This document shows positions 7,816 to 16,426 of a stretch of 64,000 nucleotides of DNA, in pieces (the first letter of the stretch is position 1; each line of letters opens with the position of its first letter). The stretch covers positions 1-64,000 of the forward strand of contig NZ_JAGINQ010000016.1 in assembly GCF_017876165.1 (NCBI RefSeq), written 5' to 3'. The notes below the pieces were generated by a model. The model saw only the letters and a list, made by a program, of their open reading frames with translations. It was not told where the DNA came from and did not search any database. Origin of the DNA: Azospirillum soli (GTDB lineage: Bacteria; Pseudomonadota; Alphaproteobacteria; Azospirillales; Azospirillaceae). Made by a program: the position numbers and the translations under genes.

Positions 7816-9477
7816 ATGCGATCCGGATTGGCCGCGCTTACCATTGCCACCTCGCTGCTGTCGGCCCCGGCTCTTGCCGAGAAGGACGAGCTGGTCATCG
7901 GCCTGACCCAGTTCCCGGCCAACTGGCACCCCTCCATCGAGGCGATGGCGTCCAAGGCCTATGTGCTGTCGATGGCGCGCCGGCCCTTCACCGCCTACGA
8001 CACGGACTGGCAACTGACCTGCCTGCTGTGCACCGAACTGCCCGCGCTGGAGAAGGGCACGGCGGAGTATGAGACGCGGCCTGACGGCGGCAAGGGCATC
8101 AAGGTCACCTACACCATCAACCCCAAGGCGGCCTGGGGGGACGGCAAGCCGGTGACGACCGAGGACGTGCTGTTCACCTGGACGGTTGGCAAGCACCCGC
8201 AGAGCGGCTACGGCAACTTCGACCTCTTCGCCCGCGACATCGTCGCCATCGACGTGAAGGACGAGCGCACCTTCACCATTCATCGCGAAAAGCCGGTCTG
8301 CACCTACCGCGAGATCAACGACTTCGAAATCCTGCCGTCCCATCTGGAACGCCCGGTGTTCGAGGCCGACCCGGCCAATTACCGCACCCGCTCCAAATAC
8401 GAGACCGACACCACCAACCCCGGCCTGTGGTTCGGCCCCTACCGCATCACCCAGGTCGAGCCCGGCAGCCATGTGGTGCTGGAGCCGAACCCGACATGGT
8501 GGGGTCAGGCGCCCGCCTTCAAGCGGGTGATCGTCAAGACCATCGAGAACACCGCCGCGCTGGAGGCCAACCTGCTGGCGGGCCAAGTGGACATGGTGCC
8601 GGGCGAGACGGGCCTGCCGCTCGATCAGGTGCTGGCCTTCGAGAAGCGGCACGGCAGCCGGTTCCAGGTGATCTACAAGCCGGGCCTCTTCTTCGAGCAT
8701 GTGGAGCTGAACCTCGACAACCCGGCGCTGAAAGACCTGCGCGTGCGCAAGGCTCTGCTGCACGCCATCGACCGCGAGGCGATCTCCAAGCAGTTGTTCG
8801 ACGGGCGCCAGCCGGTCGCACACAACGAGATCAGCCCGCTCGACCGCGTGCACGCGCCGGGCTACGCGACCTATGCTTACGACCCGGCGCTGGCGGCCAA
8901 GCTGCTCGACGAGGCCGGCTGGAATCAGCGGCGCGCCGGCGTGCGCCACAACGCCCAGGGCGAGCGGCTGTCGCTGGAGATCATGACCACCGCCGGCAAC
9001 CGCTCCCGCGAGGTGTTGCAGCAGGTGCTTCAGGCGCAATGGCGGCAAGCCGGCGTCGACGTGCGCATCGTCAACGAGCCGCCGCGCGTCCTGTTCGGCG
9101 AGACCCTGGACAAGCGCCGCTTCAAGGCGATGGCTCTGTTCGCCTGGGTCAGCGCGCCGGAGAACATCCCGCGCACCATCTTCCATTCCAGCATGGTCCC
9201 GACCGAGGCGAACAACTGGTCCGGTCAGAACTACGCAGGCTACCGGAACCCCGAGATGGACAAGGTTCTGGAAGACCTGGAGCATGTCTGCGAGCCGGAC
9301 GCCAACCGCGCGCTGTGGGCGAAGCTGCAAAGGATTTACGCGGAGGATCTGCCGAACCTGCCGCTGTTCTTCCGCGCCGACCCCTACATCCTGCCGCCCT
9401 GGCTGGACGGCGTCGTGCCGACCGGGCATCAGGATTCCAGCACCCTGTGGATCGAGACGTGGAAGCCGAAGGGGTGA
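7816..9477 (+). CDS. Peptide/nickel-type ABC transporter substrate-binding protein (SBP family 5)
   Basis: 553 residues with a signal peptide ending at APALA-EKD, so periplasmic. GAGGAGGGG precedes ATG 7816. Family-5 features are present: AAWGDGKPVTTEDVLFTW, then LRVRKALLHAIDREAI, and a C-terminal lobe ending NLPLFFRADPYILPPW. It would deliver a di/oligopeptide or similar solute to the two permeases downstream. No ATPase gene follows; the nearest is the fused ATPase at 37.6-39.3 kb. Confidence 0.9.
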   Translation: MRSGLAALTIATSLLSAPALAEKDELVIGLTQFPANWHPSIEAMASKAYVLSMARRPFTAYDTDWQLTCLLCTELPALEKGTAEYETRPDGGKGIKVTYTINPKAAWGDGKPVTTEDVLFTWTVGKHPQSGYGNFDLFARDIVAIDVKDERTFTIHREKPVCTYREINDFEILPSHLERPVFEADPANYRTRSKYETDTTNPGLWFGPYRITQVEPGSHVVLEPNPTWWGQAPAFKRVIVKTIENTAALEANLLAGQVDMVPGETGLPLDQVLAFEKRHGSRFQVIYKPGLFFEHVELNLDNPALKDLRVRKALLHAIDREAISKQLFDGRQPVAHNEISPLDRVHAPGYATYAYDPALAAKLLDEAGWNQRRAGVRHNAQGERLSLEIMTTAGNRSREVLQQVLQAQWRQAGVDVRIVNEPPRVLFGETLDKRRFKAMALFAWVSAPENIPRTIFHSSMVPTEANNWSGQNYAGYRNPEMDKVLEDLEHVCEPDANRALWAKLQRIYAEDLPNLPLFFRADPYILPPWLDGVVPTGHQDSSTLWIETWKPKG

Positions 9478-9492
9478 GGAGGTTCTTGATGC

Positions 9493-9579
9493 GGGCCCCC
9501 ACCCAACCCTCCCCCACCTGCGGCGGGGGAGGGCTTCTCTCCTTCCCCCGCCGCAGGTGGGGGAAGGCCGGGATGGGGA
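9493..9579. repeat. GC-rich palindromic repeat, copy 2
   Basis: Starts gggcccccac and contains both internal hairpins (cccccacctgcggcggggg and cccccgccgcaggtggggg). The right end decays at ggatggggact. It sits inside the ABC operon between the binding protein and first permease genes, so it is probably in the mRNA and may affect relative expression. Confidence 0.8.
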
Positions 9580-9610
9580 CTCGTTGCAGAAGCGCGGCCA
9601 AGGAGCCCGC

Positions 9611-10576
9611 ATGACCCGCTTCCTCGCCTCCCGCCTGCTCCAGGCGCTGGTCGTGCTGGCCCTGATGAGCCTTGCCGTCACGGTGCTGATGGCGCTGATG
9701 CCGGGCGACCCGGTGGACATGATGCTGGCCGGCAACCCGCGCGCCACGCCGGCCGATGCGGCGCGGCTGAAGGCGCTGTACGGGCTCGACAGGCCGCTGC
9801 TGGAACGCTACTGGCACTGGCTCTCCGCCGCGCTGTCCGGCGACTTCGGCTATTCGCGGCTCTACGCGCAGCCGGTGCTGACGGTCCTGGGGCCGCGCCT
9901 GCTGAACACGCTGGTGCTGCTGGGGGCGTCCATGGCGCTGTCGGTGGCGGTCGCCCTGCCGCTCGGCGTCTACGCGGCGCGGCGGCCGCACGGCTGGGCG
10001 GACAACGTCATCAACCTGTTCTGCTTCGCCGGCATCTCCGTTCCGGTCTTCTGGCTGGCGCTGCTGCTGATCCTGCTGTTCGCCGTTGAACTGCAATGGC
10101 TGCCGGCCTCCGGCCTCGGCCCGGTCGGCGGGGAGAGCCTGGTGGAGCGGCTGCCCTACCTCGTGCTGCCGGTGGCCTCGCTGACGCTGGCCAGCATCGG
10201 CGGCTACACGCGCTACGTCCGGGCGGCGATGATGGGGGAACTGCGCCAGGACTATGTCCGCACCGCCCGCGCCAAGGGGCTGGGCGAGAGCCGCGTCGTC
10301 TGGCGGCACGCGCTGCGCAACGCGCTGATCCCCATCGTCACCGTCGTGGCGCTGGAGTTCGGCGTGCTGTTCTCCGGCGCTCTGGTGACCGAAACCATGT
10401 TCGCGTGGCCGGGCATGGGCAAGCTGATCTACGACAGCATCATGGGCAACGACCTGAACGTGGCGCTGGTGGCGCTGCTGTTCGCCACGCTGACCACGTT
10501 GGTCGGCAACCTGCTGGCCGACATCGCCTACGCCGCGCTGGACCCGCGCGTGTCCTTCAAGGGAGGGGAGGGGTGA
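9611..10576 (+). CDS. ABC transporter permease, DppB/OppB type
   Basis: 321 residues from ATG 9611 with AAGGAG upstream. It has six or so membrane segments. The inner-membrane permease loop (EAA) reads DYVRTARAKGLGESRVVWRHALRNALIPIV across two short stretches, and the C-terminus DIAYAALDPRV is typical of the DppB class. It pairs with the next gene, overlapping it by 4 bp (GTGA). Confidence 0.92.
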   Translation: MTRFLASRLLQALVVLALMSLAVTVLMALMPGDPVDMMLAGNPRATPADAARLKALYGLDRPLLERYWHWLSAALSGDFGYSRLYAQPVLTVLGPRLLNTLVLLGASMALSVAVALPLGVYAARRPHGWADNVINLFCFAGISVPVFWLALLLILLFAVELQWLPASGLGPVGGESLVERLPYLVLPVASLTLASIGGYTRYVRAAMMGELRQDYVRTARAKGLGESRVVWRHALRNALIPIVTVVALEFGVLFSGALVTETMFAWPGMGKLIYDSIMGNDLNVALVALLFATLTTLVGNLLADIAYAALDPRVSFKGGEG

Positions 10577-11466
10577 GGGGCCGGCGCTTCCTGCGGCGTT
10601 TTGGGCGTCACCGTTTGGCGGTCGCGAGCGCCGTTCTGCTGCTGGTGCTGGCCGGCGCGGCGCTGGCCGCCCCCTGGGTGGAAAACGCACTGGGCACGGA
10701 GGTGACGGCGATCAGCCTGCTCGACCGCTTCGGCCCGCCGACCCTGGCGCACCCGTTGGGCACCGACGAGCTTGGGCGTGACGTGCTGGTGCGGCTGCTC
10801 TACGGCGGGCGGGTGTCGCTGTTCGTCGGGGTGGCGGCGGCGCTGGCCTCCGGGATCATCGGGACGGGCATCGGGCTGCTGGCCGGCTATTTCGGCGGGC
10901 GGCTGGATGACTTGCTGATGCGGCTGACCGACGGGCTGATCGCCTTGCCGCTGCTTCCGCTGCTGATCGTGCTGGGCGCCATCGACCTGACGCGGCTGGG
11001 TGTTCCGCCGGAGGTCGCGGGTGCGGAGGACGCCAGCCTGCTGCGCATCGTCGTGCTGGTGGCGCTGTTCGGCTGGACCACCGTGGCGCGGCTGGTGCGC
11101 GGGGCGACCCTGTCGGCGCGGCGGCGCGACTATGTGCGGGCGGCGGTGGCGATGGGGGCGGGCAGCCGGCGCATCATGCTGGCCCACATCCTGCCGAACG
11201 TGGCCGCCCCCGCCGTGGTGGCGACGACGCTGACGGTCGGCAACGTGATCCTGCTGGAATCGGTGCTGAGCTTCCTCGGCCTCGGCATCCAGCCGCCGCT
11301 GCCCTCCTGGGGCAACATGCTGACCAACGCGCAGGAACTGGTCGGCACGGCGCCCCTGCTGGCCGTGTGGCCGGGGCTGCTGATCTTCCTGACGGTGATC
11401 GCGGTCAACCTCCTGGGGGATGGGTTGCAGGATGCGCTGGACCCGAGGACCTCGGGGAAGCGGTGA
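10573..11466 (+). CDS. ABC transporter permease, DppC/OppC type
   Basis: 297 residues from GTG 10573, which overlaps the stop of the previous gene; GGGAGGGGAGG lies just upstream. Family marks are HPLGTDELGRDVLVRLLYGG in the N-terminal part, the EAA-loop stretch DYVRAAVAMGAGSRRIMLAH, and the ending LGDGLQDALDPR. It completes a two-permease channel. No ATPase gene follows in this operon. Confidence 0.92.
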   Translation: MRGRRFLRRFGRHRLAVASAVLLLVLAGAALAAPWVENALGTEVTAISLLDRFGPPTLAHPLGTDELGRDVLVRLLYGGRVSLFVGVAAALASGIIGTGIGLLAGYFGGRLDDLLMRLTDGLIALPLLPLLIVLGAIDLTRLGVPPEVAGAEDASLLRIVVLVALFGWTTVARLVRGATLSARRRDYVRAAVAMGAGSRRIMLAHILPNVAAPAVVATTLTVGNVILLESVLSFLGLGIQPPLPSWGNMLTNAQELVGTAPLLAVWPGLLIFLTVIAVNLLGDGLQDALDPRTSGKR

Positions 11467-11474
11467 GGCGCTCT

Positions 11475-11515
11475 GCCCCCTCCCTAACCCTCCCCCGCTT
11501 CGCAGGGGAGGGGAT
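11475..11515. repeat. Partial copy of the GC-rich palindromic repeat
   Basis: A ccctccctaaccctcccccg / ggggagggg fragment carries one hairpin of the family, between convergent genes ending at 11466 and 11520. It may act as a termination structure for both. Confidence 0.5.
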
Positions 11516-11519
11516 GTGG

Positions 11520-11996
11520 TTACTTCTCGCGCTGGAACTTCGGCGTGCCGGCGACCTTCGGCAGCAGGCGCACGGCGTAGGGGCTGGTTTGCATCTGCGC
11601 CACGGCCTGCGTCGGGCCGGGGACGCGCTCATGATAGCCGACGAGGAGATCGCCGCCGTTCACCTGCACGCGGTCGATGCTGACGCCGTAACCCGCCGTG
11701 TCACGGGGGCCGACGAACACGGCGACCGCCATCTGGCCGTCCGGCAGCGACACCGGCGCGGGTTCGCCGACGCGGGACCACAGCTCCGTCCATTCCTGGG
11801 GAGTGCGGGCGACGACGTAGGCGCGCTCGAACGCCTGGCTGCGGTCGCCCTGCCAGTAGGTGCCGGGGGCGGCGTCGGCGGGGATCAGCGAACGCGACGC
11901 CCCCGCCCCATCCGAAGTCGTCTGGCAGGCGCCCAGCAGAGGCAGAGCGACGGCGAAGGCGAGAAGGGCGGCGGCGGGGGAGGTCGTCACTCGCAT
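11520..11996 (-). CDS. Lipoprotein with PrcB-like C-terminal domain
   Basis: 158 residues. The signal peptide ends in a lipobox (LLGAC, Cys24), so the product is a lipoprotein. The segment from about 85 to 135 (VAVFVGPRDTAGYGVSIDRV) matches the protease-complex-inhibitor PrcB C-terminal domain pattern (VFxG...TGGYGV). The PrcB name comes from a spirochete protease regulator, so the function here is unproven. It starts 4 bp after the end of the M20 hydrolase gene on the same strand. Confidence 0.75.
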   Translation of the reverse strand: MRVTTSPAAALLAFAVALPLLGACQTTSDGAGASRSLIPADAAPGTYWQGDRSQAFERAYVVARTPQEWTELWSRVGEPAPVSLPDGQMAVAVFVGPRDTAGYGVSIDRVQVNGGDLLVGYHERVPGPTQAVAQMQTSPYAVRLLPKVAGTPKFQREK

Positions 11997-12000
11997 GCGG

Positions 12001-13194
12001 TCAGGCGCTCCGTGGCAGGATGGTCTCGACCAGCGTGGCCCAATAGCTGGCGCCCGTGGTCAGGATGTCGTCGTTGAAGTCGTAGTGCGGGTTGTGCAGC
12101 CGGCAGCCCGGACCCCCATGCCCATCGTTGCCGCGGGCTCCGTGGCCGAGCCAGATGTAGGCGCCCGGCCGTTCGCGCAGCATGTAGCCGAAATCCTCCG
12201 CCCCCATGGTCGGGTCGGGGGCCCAGGACACGTTGGTCTCGCCCACCACCTTGGCCGCGACGGCGGCGACGACGCGCGCCTCGGCCTCGGTGTTGACGGT
12301 CGGCGGATAGCCGGGGCGGAACTCCAGCGACGCCTTCGCGCCGAAGCCGGCGGCGATGCTCTCGGCCATGCGGCCCAGCTGCTGCTCGATGCGGGCGCGG
12401 GTGGCCTCGTTGAAGGTGCGCACGGTGCCGTGCAGCTTCGCCTCGTCGGGGATGACGTTGTAGGCGGTGCCGGCCTGCACCCAGGTGACGGAAACGACGG
12501 CGCTGTCCGCCGGGTCGGTGAAGCGGCTGACGAGGCTCTGCACCGCCGTGACGATGTGTGCGGCGACCAGCACCGGATCGACCGCCTTGTGCGGGATCGC
12601 GGCGTGGCCGCCGTGGCCTTCCACGGTGATGGTGAACTGGTCGGCCGCCGCCATCACCGGGCCGGGGTGCACGGCGATGGTGTTGGCCGGCAGGTCCGGC
12701 CAGTTGTGCAGGCCGTAGACCTGTTCGCAGTCGAACTGTCGGAACAGCCCTTCCTCGATCATGCGCCGGCCGCCGCCGCGCCCTTCCTCGGCGGGCTGGA
12801 AGATGAAATGCACCGTGCCGTCGAAGTTGCGCGTCTCCGCCAGATAGCGGGCCGCACCCAGCAGCATGGTAGTGTGGCCGTCGTGGCCGCAGGCGTGCAT
12901 CTTGCCATCGTGGCGCGAGGCGTGGTCGAAGGTGTTCGCCTCCGGCATCGGCAGCGCGTCCATGTCGGCGCGCAGCCCGATGGCCCGCGTGCCCTCGCCC
13001 CGGCCCTTCAGCGTGCCGACCACGCCGGTGCCGGCAAGGCCGCGGTGCACCGCGATGCCCCACTCGGCCAGCTTGGCGGCCACGATGTCGGAGGTGCGGT
13101 GCTCCTCGTACCCCAGTTCGGGGTGGGCGTGGATGTCGCGCCGCCAGGCGGTCATGTCCGTGTGGAATTCGGCGATGCGGTTGATGATGGGCAT
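12001..13194 (-). CDS. M20-family amidohydrolase (hippurate hydrolase / N-acyl-amino-acid deacylase like)
   Basis: 397 residues. Metal-site motifs are MHACGHDGHTTMLLGAA, FQPAEEGRGGG, GLHNWP and a C-terminal DPTMGAEDFGYML. The central dimerisation domain includes GHGGHAAIPHKAVDP. This pattern marks the peptidase M20D/HipO branch, which cleaves N-acyl or indole-acetyl amino acids in the cytoplasm using a two-metal centre. Hippurate, IAA-amino acid conjugates or N-acetyl amino acids are all possible substrates. Confidence 0.9.
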   Translation of the reverse strand: MPIINRIAEFHTDMTAWRRDIHAHPELGYEEHRTSDIVAAKLAEWGIAVHRGLAGTGVVGTLKGRGEGTRAIGLRADMDALPMPEANTFDHASRHDGKMHACGHDGHTTMLLGAARYLAETRNFDGTVHFIFQPAEEGRGGGRRMIEEGLFRQFDCEQVYGLHNWPDLPANTIAVHPGPVMAAADQFTITVEGHGGHAAIPHKAVDPVLVAAHIVTAVQSLVSRFTDPADSAVVSVTWVQAGTAYNVIPDEAKLHGTVRTFNEATRARIEQQLGRMAESIAAGFGAKASLEFRPGYPPTVNTEAEARVVAAVAAKVVGETNVSWAPDPTMGAEDFGYMLRERPGAYIWLGHGARGNDGHGGPGCRLHNPHYDFNDDILTTGASYWATLVETILPRSA

Positions 13195-13230
13195 GTTTCT
13201 AACGTGCGTTGGTTGGGGCGGCGGGCCGGG

Positions 13231-13848
13231 TTACTCCGGCACCGCCATGCCGCGCTTGACCGCCGGGCGGTCGGCGACCGCGTCGTGCCAGCGCTTCAGG
13301 TTGGGGAAGCGTTCCAGCAGGCTGCCGCCGGCCACTGCCGCCGCCGCGATGAAGGGATAACAGGCGATGTCGGCGATGGAGTAGCTGTTGGCCAGATACT
13401 CCGCCTCGCCCAGCCGGCTATCCAGCGCGCCGTAGGTGCGCATCAGCTCGCCCTTGAACAGGTCGATGGCGTAGGGGATGCGCTCCGGCGCGCGGACGGA
13501 GAAGCGGAACATGTCCACCGCCGTGGGGCCGAGATCGCTGATGCCCAGCATGAACCAGCTCATCGCCTCGGCGCGGTCGTCCACGCTTTCGGGCAGCAGG
13601 CGGCCGGTGCGCTCGGCGTAATGCAGCAGGATGGCGCCCGACCCGAACAGCCGGCGCTTCTTGCCGCCGGGCAGATCCTCGACCACCGCCGGCACCTTGC
13701 TGATCGGGCTGACGGCCAGATAGTCGGGCCGCTTGTTCTCGCCCGCGACGATGTCGATCTTCTGGACCTTGTAGGTGAGGCCCAGCTCCTCCAGCAGGAT
13801 GGAGGCCTTGTGCCCGTTCGGCGTGGCGAAGGTGTACAGCGTGATCAT
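13231..13848 (-). CDS. Glutathione S-transferase family protein
   Basis: 205 residues from ATG 13848, which follows GGAGAGGG; the open frame to 13893 is unsupported. The N-terminal thioredoxin-like domain starts ITLYTFATPNGHKASILLEE and contains SKVPAVVED before the cis-Pro, and the C-terminal helical domain includes NSYSIADIACYPFI. The start resembles the YfcG/YghU-like disulfide-bond oxidoreductase GSTs with Thr/Asn near the glutathione thiol. Substrate unknown. Confidence 0.88.
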   Translation of the reverse strand: MITLYTFATPNGHKASILLEELGLTYKVQKIDIVAGENKRPDYLAVSPISKVPAVVEDLPGGKKRRLFGSGAILLHYAERTGRLLPESVDDRAEAMSWFMLGISDLGPTAVDMFRFSVRAPERIPYAIDLFKGELMRTYGALDSRLGEAEYLANSYSIADIACYPFIAAAAVAGGSLLERFPNLKRWHDAVADRPAVKRGMAVPE

Positions 13849-13944
13849 CGGTGTCGGCCCTCTCCCGCATCGGTGATTGTGCGGTTTGGACACACTGTCG
13901 CCGATTTGCGGCCGGAAGGCCAGAGGGCGCGGCGTCCTGGCTGT

Positions 13945-14106
13945 GGGCCCCCACCCTAACCCTCCCCCACCTTGCGGCTCTCAGCGAATGCCGAAGGCAT
14001 TCGCCTGACGCCGTCAGCGCAAACCATTGGTTTGCGCGAGAGGCGGGGGAGGGGACGAAGCTCCTTCCCCCGTGCCCAGCATGGGGGAAGGTTGGGATGG
14101 GGGCCC
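13945..14106. repeat. GC-rich palindromic repeat, copy interrupted by a second element
   Basis: The outer parts (gggcccccaccctaaccctc at the left, ggttgggatgggggccc at the right) are standard for the family, and the second hairpin at 14061-14090 is intact. The first hairpin is split after ccaccttgcgg by about 60 bp of unrelated palindromic DNA (13979-14041). Confidence 0.8.
13979..14041. repeat. Triple-hairpin element nested in the GC-rich repeat
   Basis: Three back-to-back perfect hairpins lie at 13984-14004 (9-bp stem, GAA loop), 14005-14017 (5-bp stem) and 14017-14037 (9-bp stem, ATT loop). The outer ctctc and gagag form an extra short inverted pair. No coding potential. It looks like a separate small palindromic element inserted into the older repeat. 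Confidence 0.6.
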
Positions 14107-14123
14107 GATTGCCGGACTTGTCC

Positions 14124-15530
14124 TTACACCGCGCGGCTGTGCCGCCCAGCACCTGTGGACAGGTAAGTATCAAAGCGCGCGGCCACGATGCGCATCAGCG
14201 GGCGGGCGGATTCGGGCACGCTGACCCGGCGGCCTTCCACCACGGCGACGCCGTCGGCGACCAGATCATCCATCCCCGCCAGATCGGCGTCGAAGGCCCC
14301 GGCGTCGAGCCCGTGCGCGGTCGCCACGGCGCCCACGTCCACCGCCAGATCGCACATCAGCCGCACGATCAGGTCGCGGCGCAGCCGGTCCTCGTCGGTC
14401 AGAACAAGACCCTTCCCGGTGGCAAGCTTCCCGGCCTCGATGGCCTGGGCGTACTGGTCGAAGGGCACGGCGTTCTGCACGTAGCCCTGCGGCAGCGCGC
14501 CGATGGAGGACGCGCCGAAGCCCAGCAGGACCTCCGCGTCGTCGGTGGTGTAGCCCTGGAAGTTGCGGCTGAGCCGCCCTTCGGCCTGCTGCACCGACAG
14601 CTCGTCGGTTGGCTTGGCGAAGTGGTCGAGGCCGATGGGGTGGTAGCCGGCGCCGGTCACCACCTCAGCGATGGCCGCGAACTGCTCCCACCGGCCGAGC
14701 GTGTCGGCCAGGGCGGACTCGTCGATCTTCTTCTGGTGCGTCTTCATCCACGGAACGTGGGCGTAGCCGAACACCGACAGGCGGTCCGGATCCATGGACA
14801 GCGCGATCCGGGCGGAGCGGGCGACGCTCTCCACCGACTGCTTGGGCAGGCCATACATCAGGTCCAGGTTGACGTGGTGGATGCCGGCGGCGCGCAACCA
14901 TTCCAGCGTCCGCTCGGTCATCTCCTGCGGCTGAAGGCGGTTGATGGCCGCCTGCACGTCGCCGTCGAAATCCTGCACGCCCAGCGAGGCGCGGTTGACC
15001 CCGGCGCGGCCCAGCGCGTCGGCCATCTCCTTGGTCAGGGTGCGCGGGTCGATCTCCACCGCGATCTCGGCGCCGTCCACCACGTCGTACCGCTGGCGCA
15101 GCAGGGCGATGATCGACTCGAAATCCTCGGGCGCCATCATGGTCGGCGTGCCGCCGCCGAAATGGATGTGGCGAACCTTCAGCCGGCCGGGGATCAGATC
15201 GGCGACCATGCCGACCTCGCGCCGCAGATGGCCCAGATACTCCGCGATGGGGGCGTAGCGGGCCACGATCTTGGTGTGGCAGCCGCAGTACCAGCACATC
15301 TTCTGGCAGAAGGGCACGTGCAGGTAGAGCGAGCCCGCGAGGCTGGCCGTGTCCAACTCCGCCAGCCAGCCGCGATACACGTCCGCGCTCACCTGGGGCG
15401 TGAAGTGCGGCGCGGTCGGGTAGCTGGTGTAGCGGGGCACGCGCAGGCCGTCGTACTTGGCGAGCAGGCCGGCGTTGAGGCCAACATTCAGGGAGGCGGC
15501 GGCGGAGGTCACGGGGAGGATCGCGTTCAT
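14124..15530 (-). CDS. hemN: Oxygen-independent coproporphyrinogen III oxidase
   Basis: 468 residues from ATG 15530. The radical-SAM cluster motif is CQKMCWYCGC (C-x3-C-x2-C), preceded by YLHVPFC, with YTSYPTAPHF in the N-terminal HemN extension and HFGGGTPT after the cluster. It decarboxylates coproporphyrinogen III to protoporphyrinogen IX without oxygen in haem synthesis. An FNR/FixK-type palindrome lies 37 bp upstream, consistent with induction at low oxygen. The frame to 15575 would run over that site and is not preferred. Confidence 0.95.
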   Translation of the reverse strand: MNAILPVTSAAASLNVGLNAGLLAKYDGLRVPRYTSYPTAPHFTPQVSADVYRGWLAELDTASLAGSLYLHVPFCQKMCWYCGCHTKIVARYAPIAEYLGHLRREVGMVADLIPGRLKVRHIHFGGGTPTMMAPEDFESIIALLRQRYDVVDGAEIAVEIDPRTLTKEMADALGRAGVNRASLGVQDFDGDVQAAINRLQPQEMTERTLEWLRAAGIHHVNLDLMYGLPKQSVESVARSARIALSMDPDRLSVFGYAHVPWMKTHQKKIDESALADTLGRWEQFAAIAEVVTGAGYHPIGLDHFAKPTDELSVQQAEGRLSRNFQGYTTDDAEVLLGFGASSIGALPQGYVQNAVPFDQYAQAIEAGKLATGKGLVLTDEDRLRRDLIVRLMCDLAVDVGAVATAHGLDAGAFDADLAGMDDLVADGVAVVEGRRVSVPESARPLMRIVAARFDTYLSTGAGRHSRAV

Positions 15531-15566
15531 GGCTCGGGAAGATCGTCGAGGCGGCATCATACCGCT

Positions 15567-15580
15567 TTGACCCACGTCAA
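15567..15580 (-). promoter_or_regulatory. FNR/FixK-type binding site upstream of hemN
   Basis: TTGACCCACGTCAA is a perfect TTGA-N6-TCAA palindrome, the consensus for Fnr/FixK regulators in alphaproteobacteria. It lies between hemN and the divergently placed 3' end of its upstream neighbour. A -10-like TATGAT (minus strand) sits only 5 nt downstream at 15556-15561, closer than in classical activated promoters, so activation versus repression cannot be decided from sequence. Confidence 0.7.
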
Positions 15581-15635
15581 GCGACCGTCAAGGACCCCCT
15601 CCCTCACCCTTTTGCGCGAAGCCCCCCTTTCGCCG

Positions 15636-16310
15636 TCAGCCGGCGGCCCAGCCCGGCACGCCCAGGAAGGCCGTGGCCATGTCCATCGACGCGCTGCTCA
15701 TCTGCCCGCCCGACAGGGTCATCTGGCCGGACGCCTTGCTCAGTTGCTGGATGACGGCGTCGAAGCGGCGCATGACGCGGTCGCGCTCCTCCTCGTCCTT
15801 GGCCTCGTCGAGCGCGATGCGGTAGCGCACCCCGACCATGCCCAGGGCGATCATGGAGTTGTCCTGCGAGACCTGGCGGTACCGATTGGCGAAGTCCGGA
15901 TCCTCGGCGAAGAGGCTTTCGATCTTCGCCTTGTCGGGATGGTCGCCGCGCACGACGACGCTGCCGTCCTGGGCCACGTCCAGCGTGACGGGCACGTCCG
16001 TGTTCACGCCCGCGCAAACCAGCCGCTGGTGCAGTTCCTCGGCAAGGGCGGCAGTTTCTGCCTTCACCTCCTGGGCGGAACGGGACAGTGGGACGCTTTT
16101 GCCGACCTGGGTCCCCGCGCTCCCGGACAGCGAGGAGGCGGGCGCCTTGCCGGTGGATGGGGCGGCCGCTTTCGTCGCGGCCTCTCCGGCCGGCGCCGCC
16201 GCCTCGGCCAGGAACGTTGAAAACGGCCGGTCTTCCGGCGGGGCGGCCGTGTGTTGGCGGTGGGGAAGGGCGTGCGCTCTCGCGGCCTCCGCGACGGATG
16301 TCACGGTCAT
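15636..16310 (-). CDS. Hypothetical protein with disordered N-terminus
   Basis: 224 residues from ATG 16310 after GGAG with 6-nt spacing. The first 90 residues are Ala/Pro/Ser-rich and probably disordered. The remainder is helical and charged, including VTLDVAQDGSVVVRGDHPDKAKIESLF and DEAKDEEERDRVMRRFDAVI. No signal peptide or membrane segment. I do not recognise the family. It is separated from hemN by about 105 bp. Confidence 0.7.
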   Translation of the reverse strand: MTVTSVAEAARAHALPHRQHTAAPPEDRPFSTFLAEAAAPAGEAATKAAAPSTGKAPASSLSGSAGTQVGKSVPLSRSAQEVKAETAALAEELHQRLVCAGVNTDVPVTLDVAQDGSVVVRGDHPDKAKIESLFAEDPDFANRYRQVSQDNSMIALGMVGVRYRIALDEAKDEEERDRVMRRFDAVIQQLSKASGQMTLSGGQMSSASMDMATAFLGVPGWAAG

Positions 16311-16426
16311 GTGTTTCTCCTGCTCGTTTCTCTGCGGCCAAGCTTGGGCCCAAGCCATGCAAGCGGCTTGCCGTCAATCCGCCTGGGCATGGACCGGCCG
16401 GGAGAGTGCGGGCGTCGAAGAGACCG

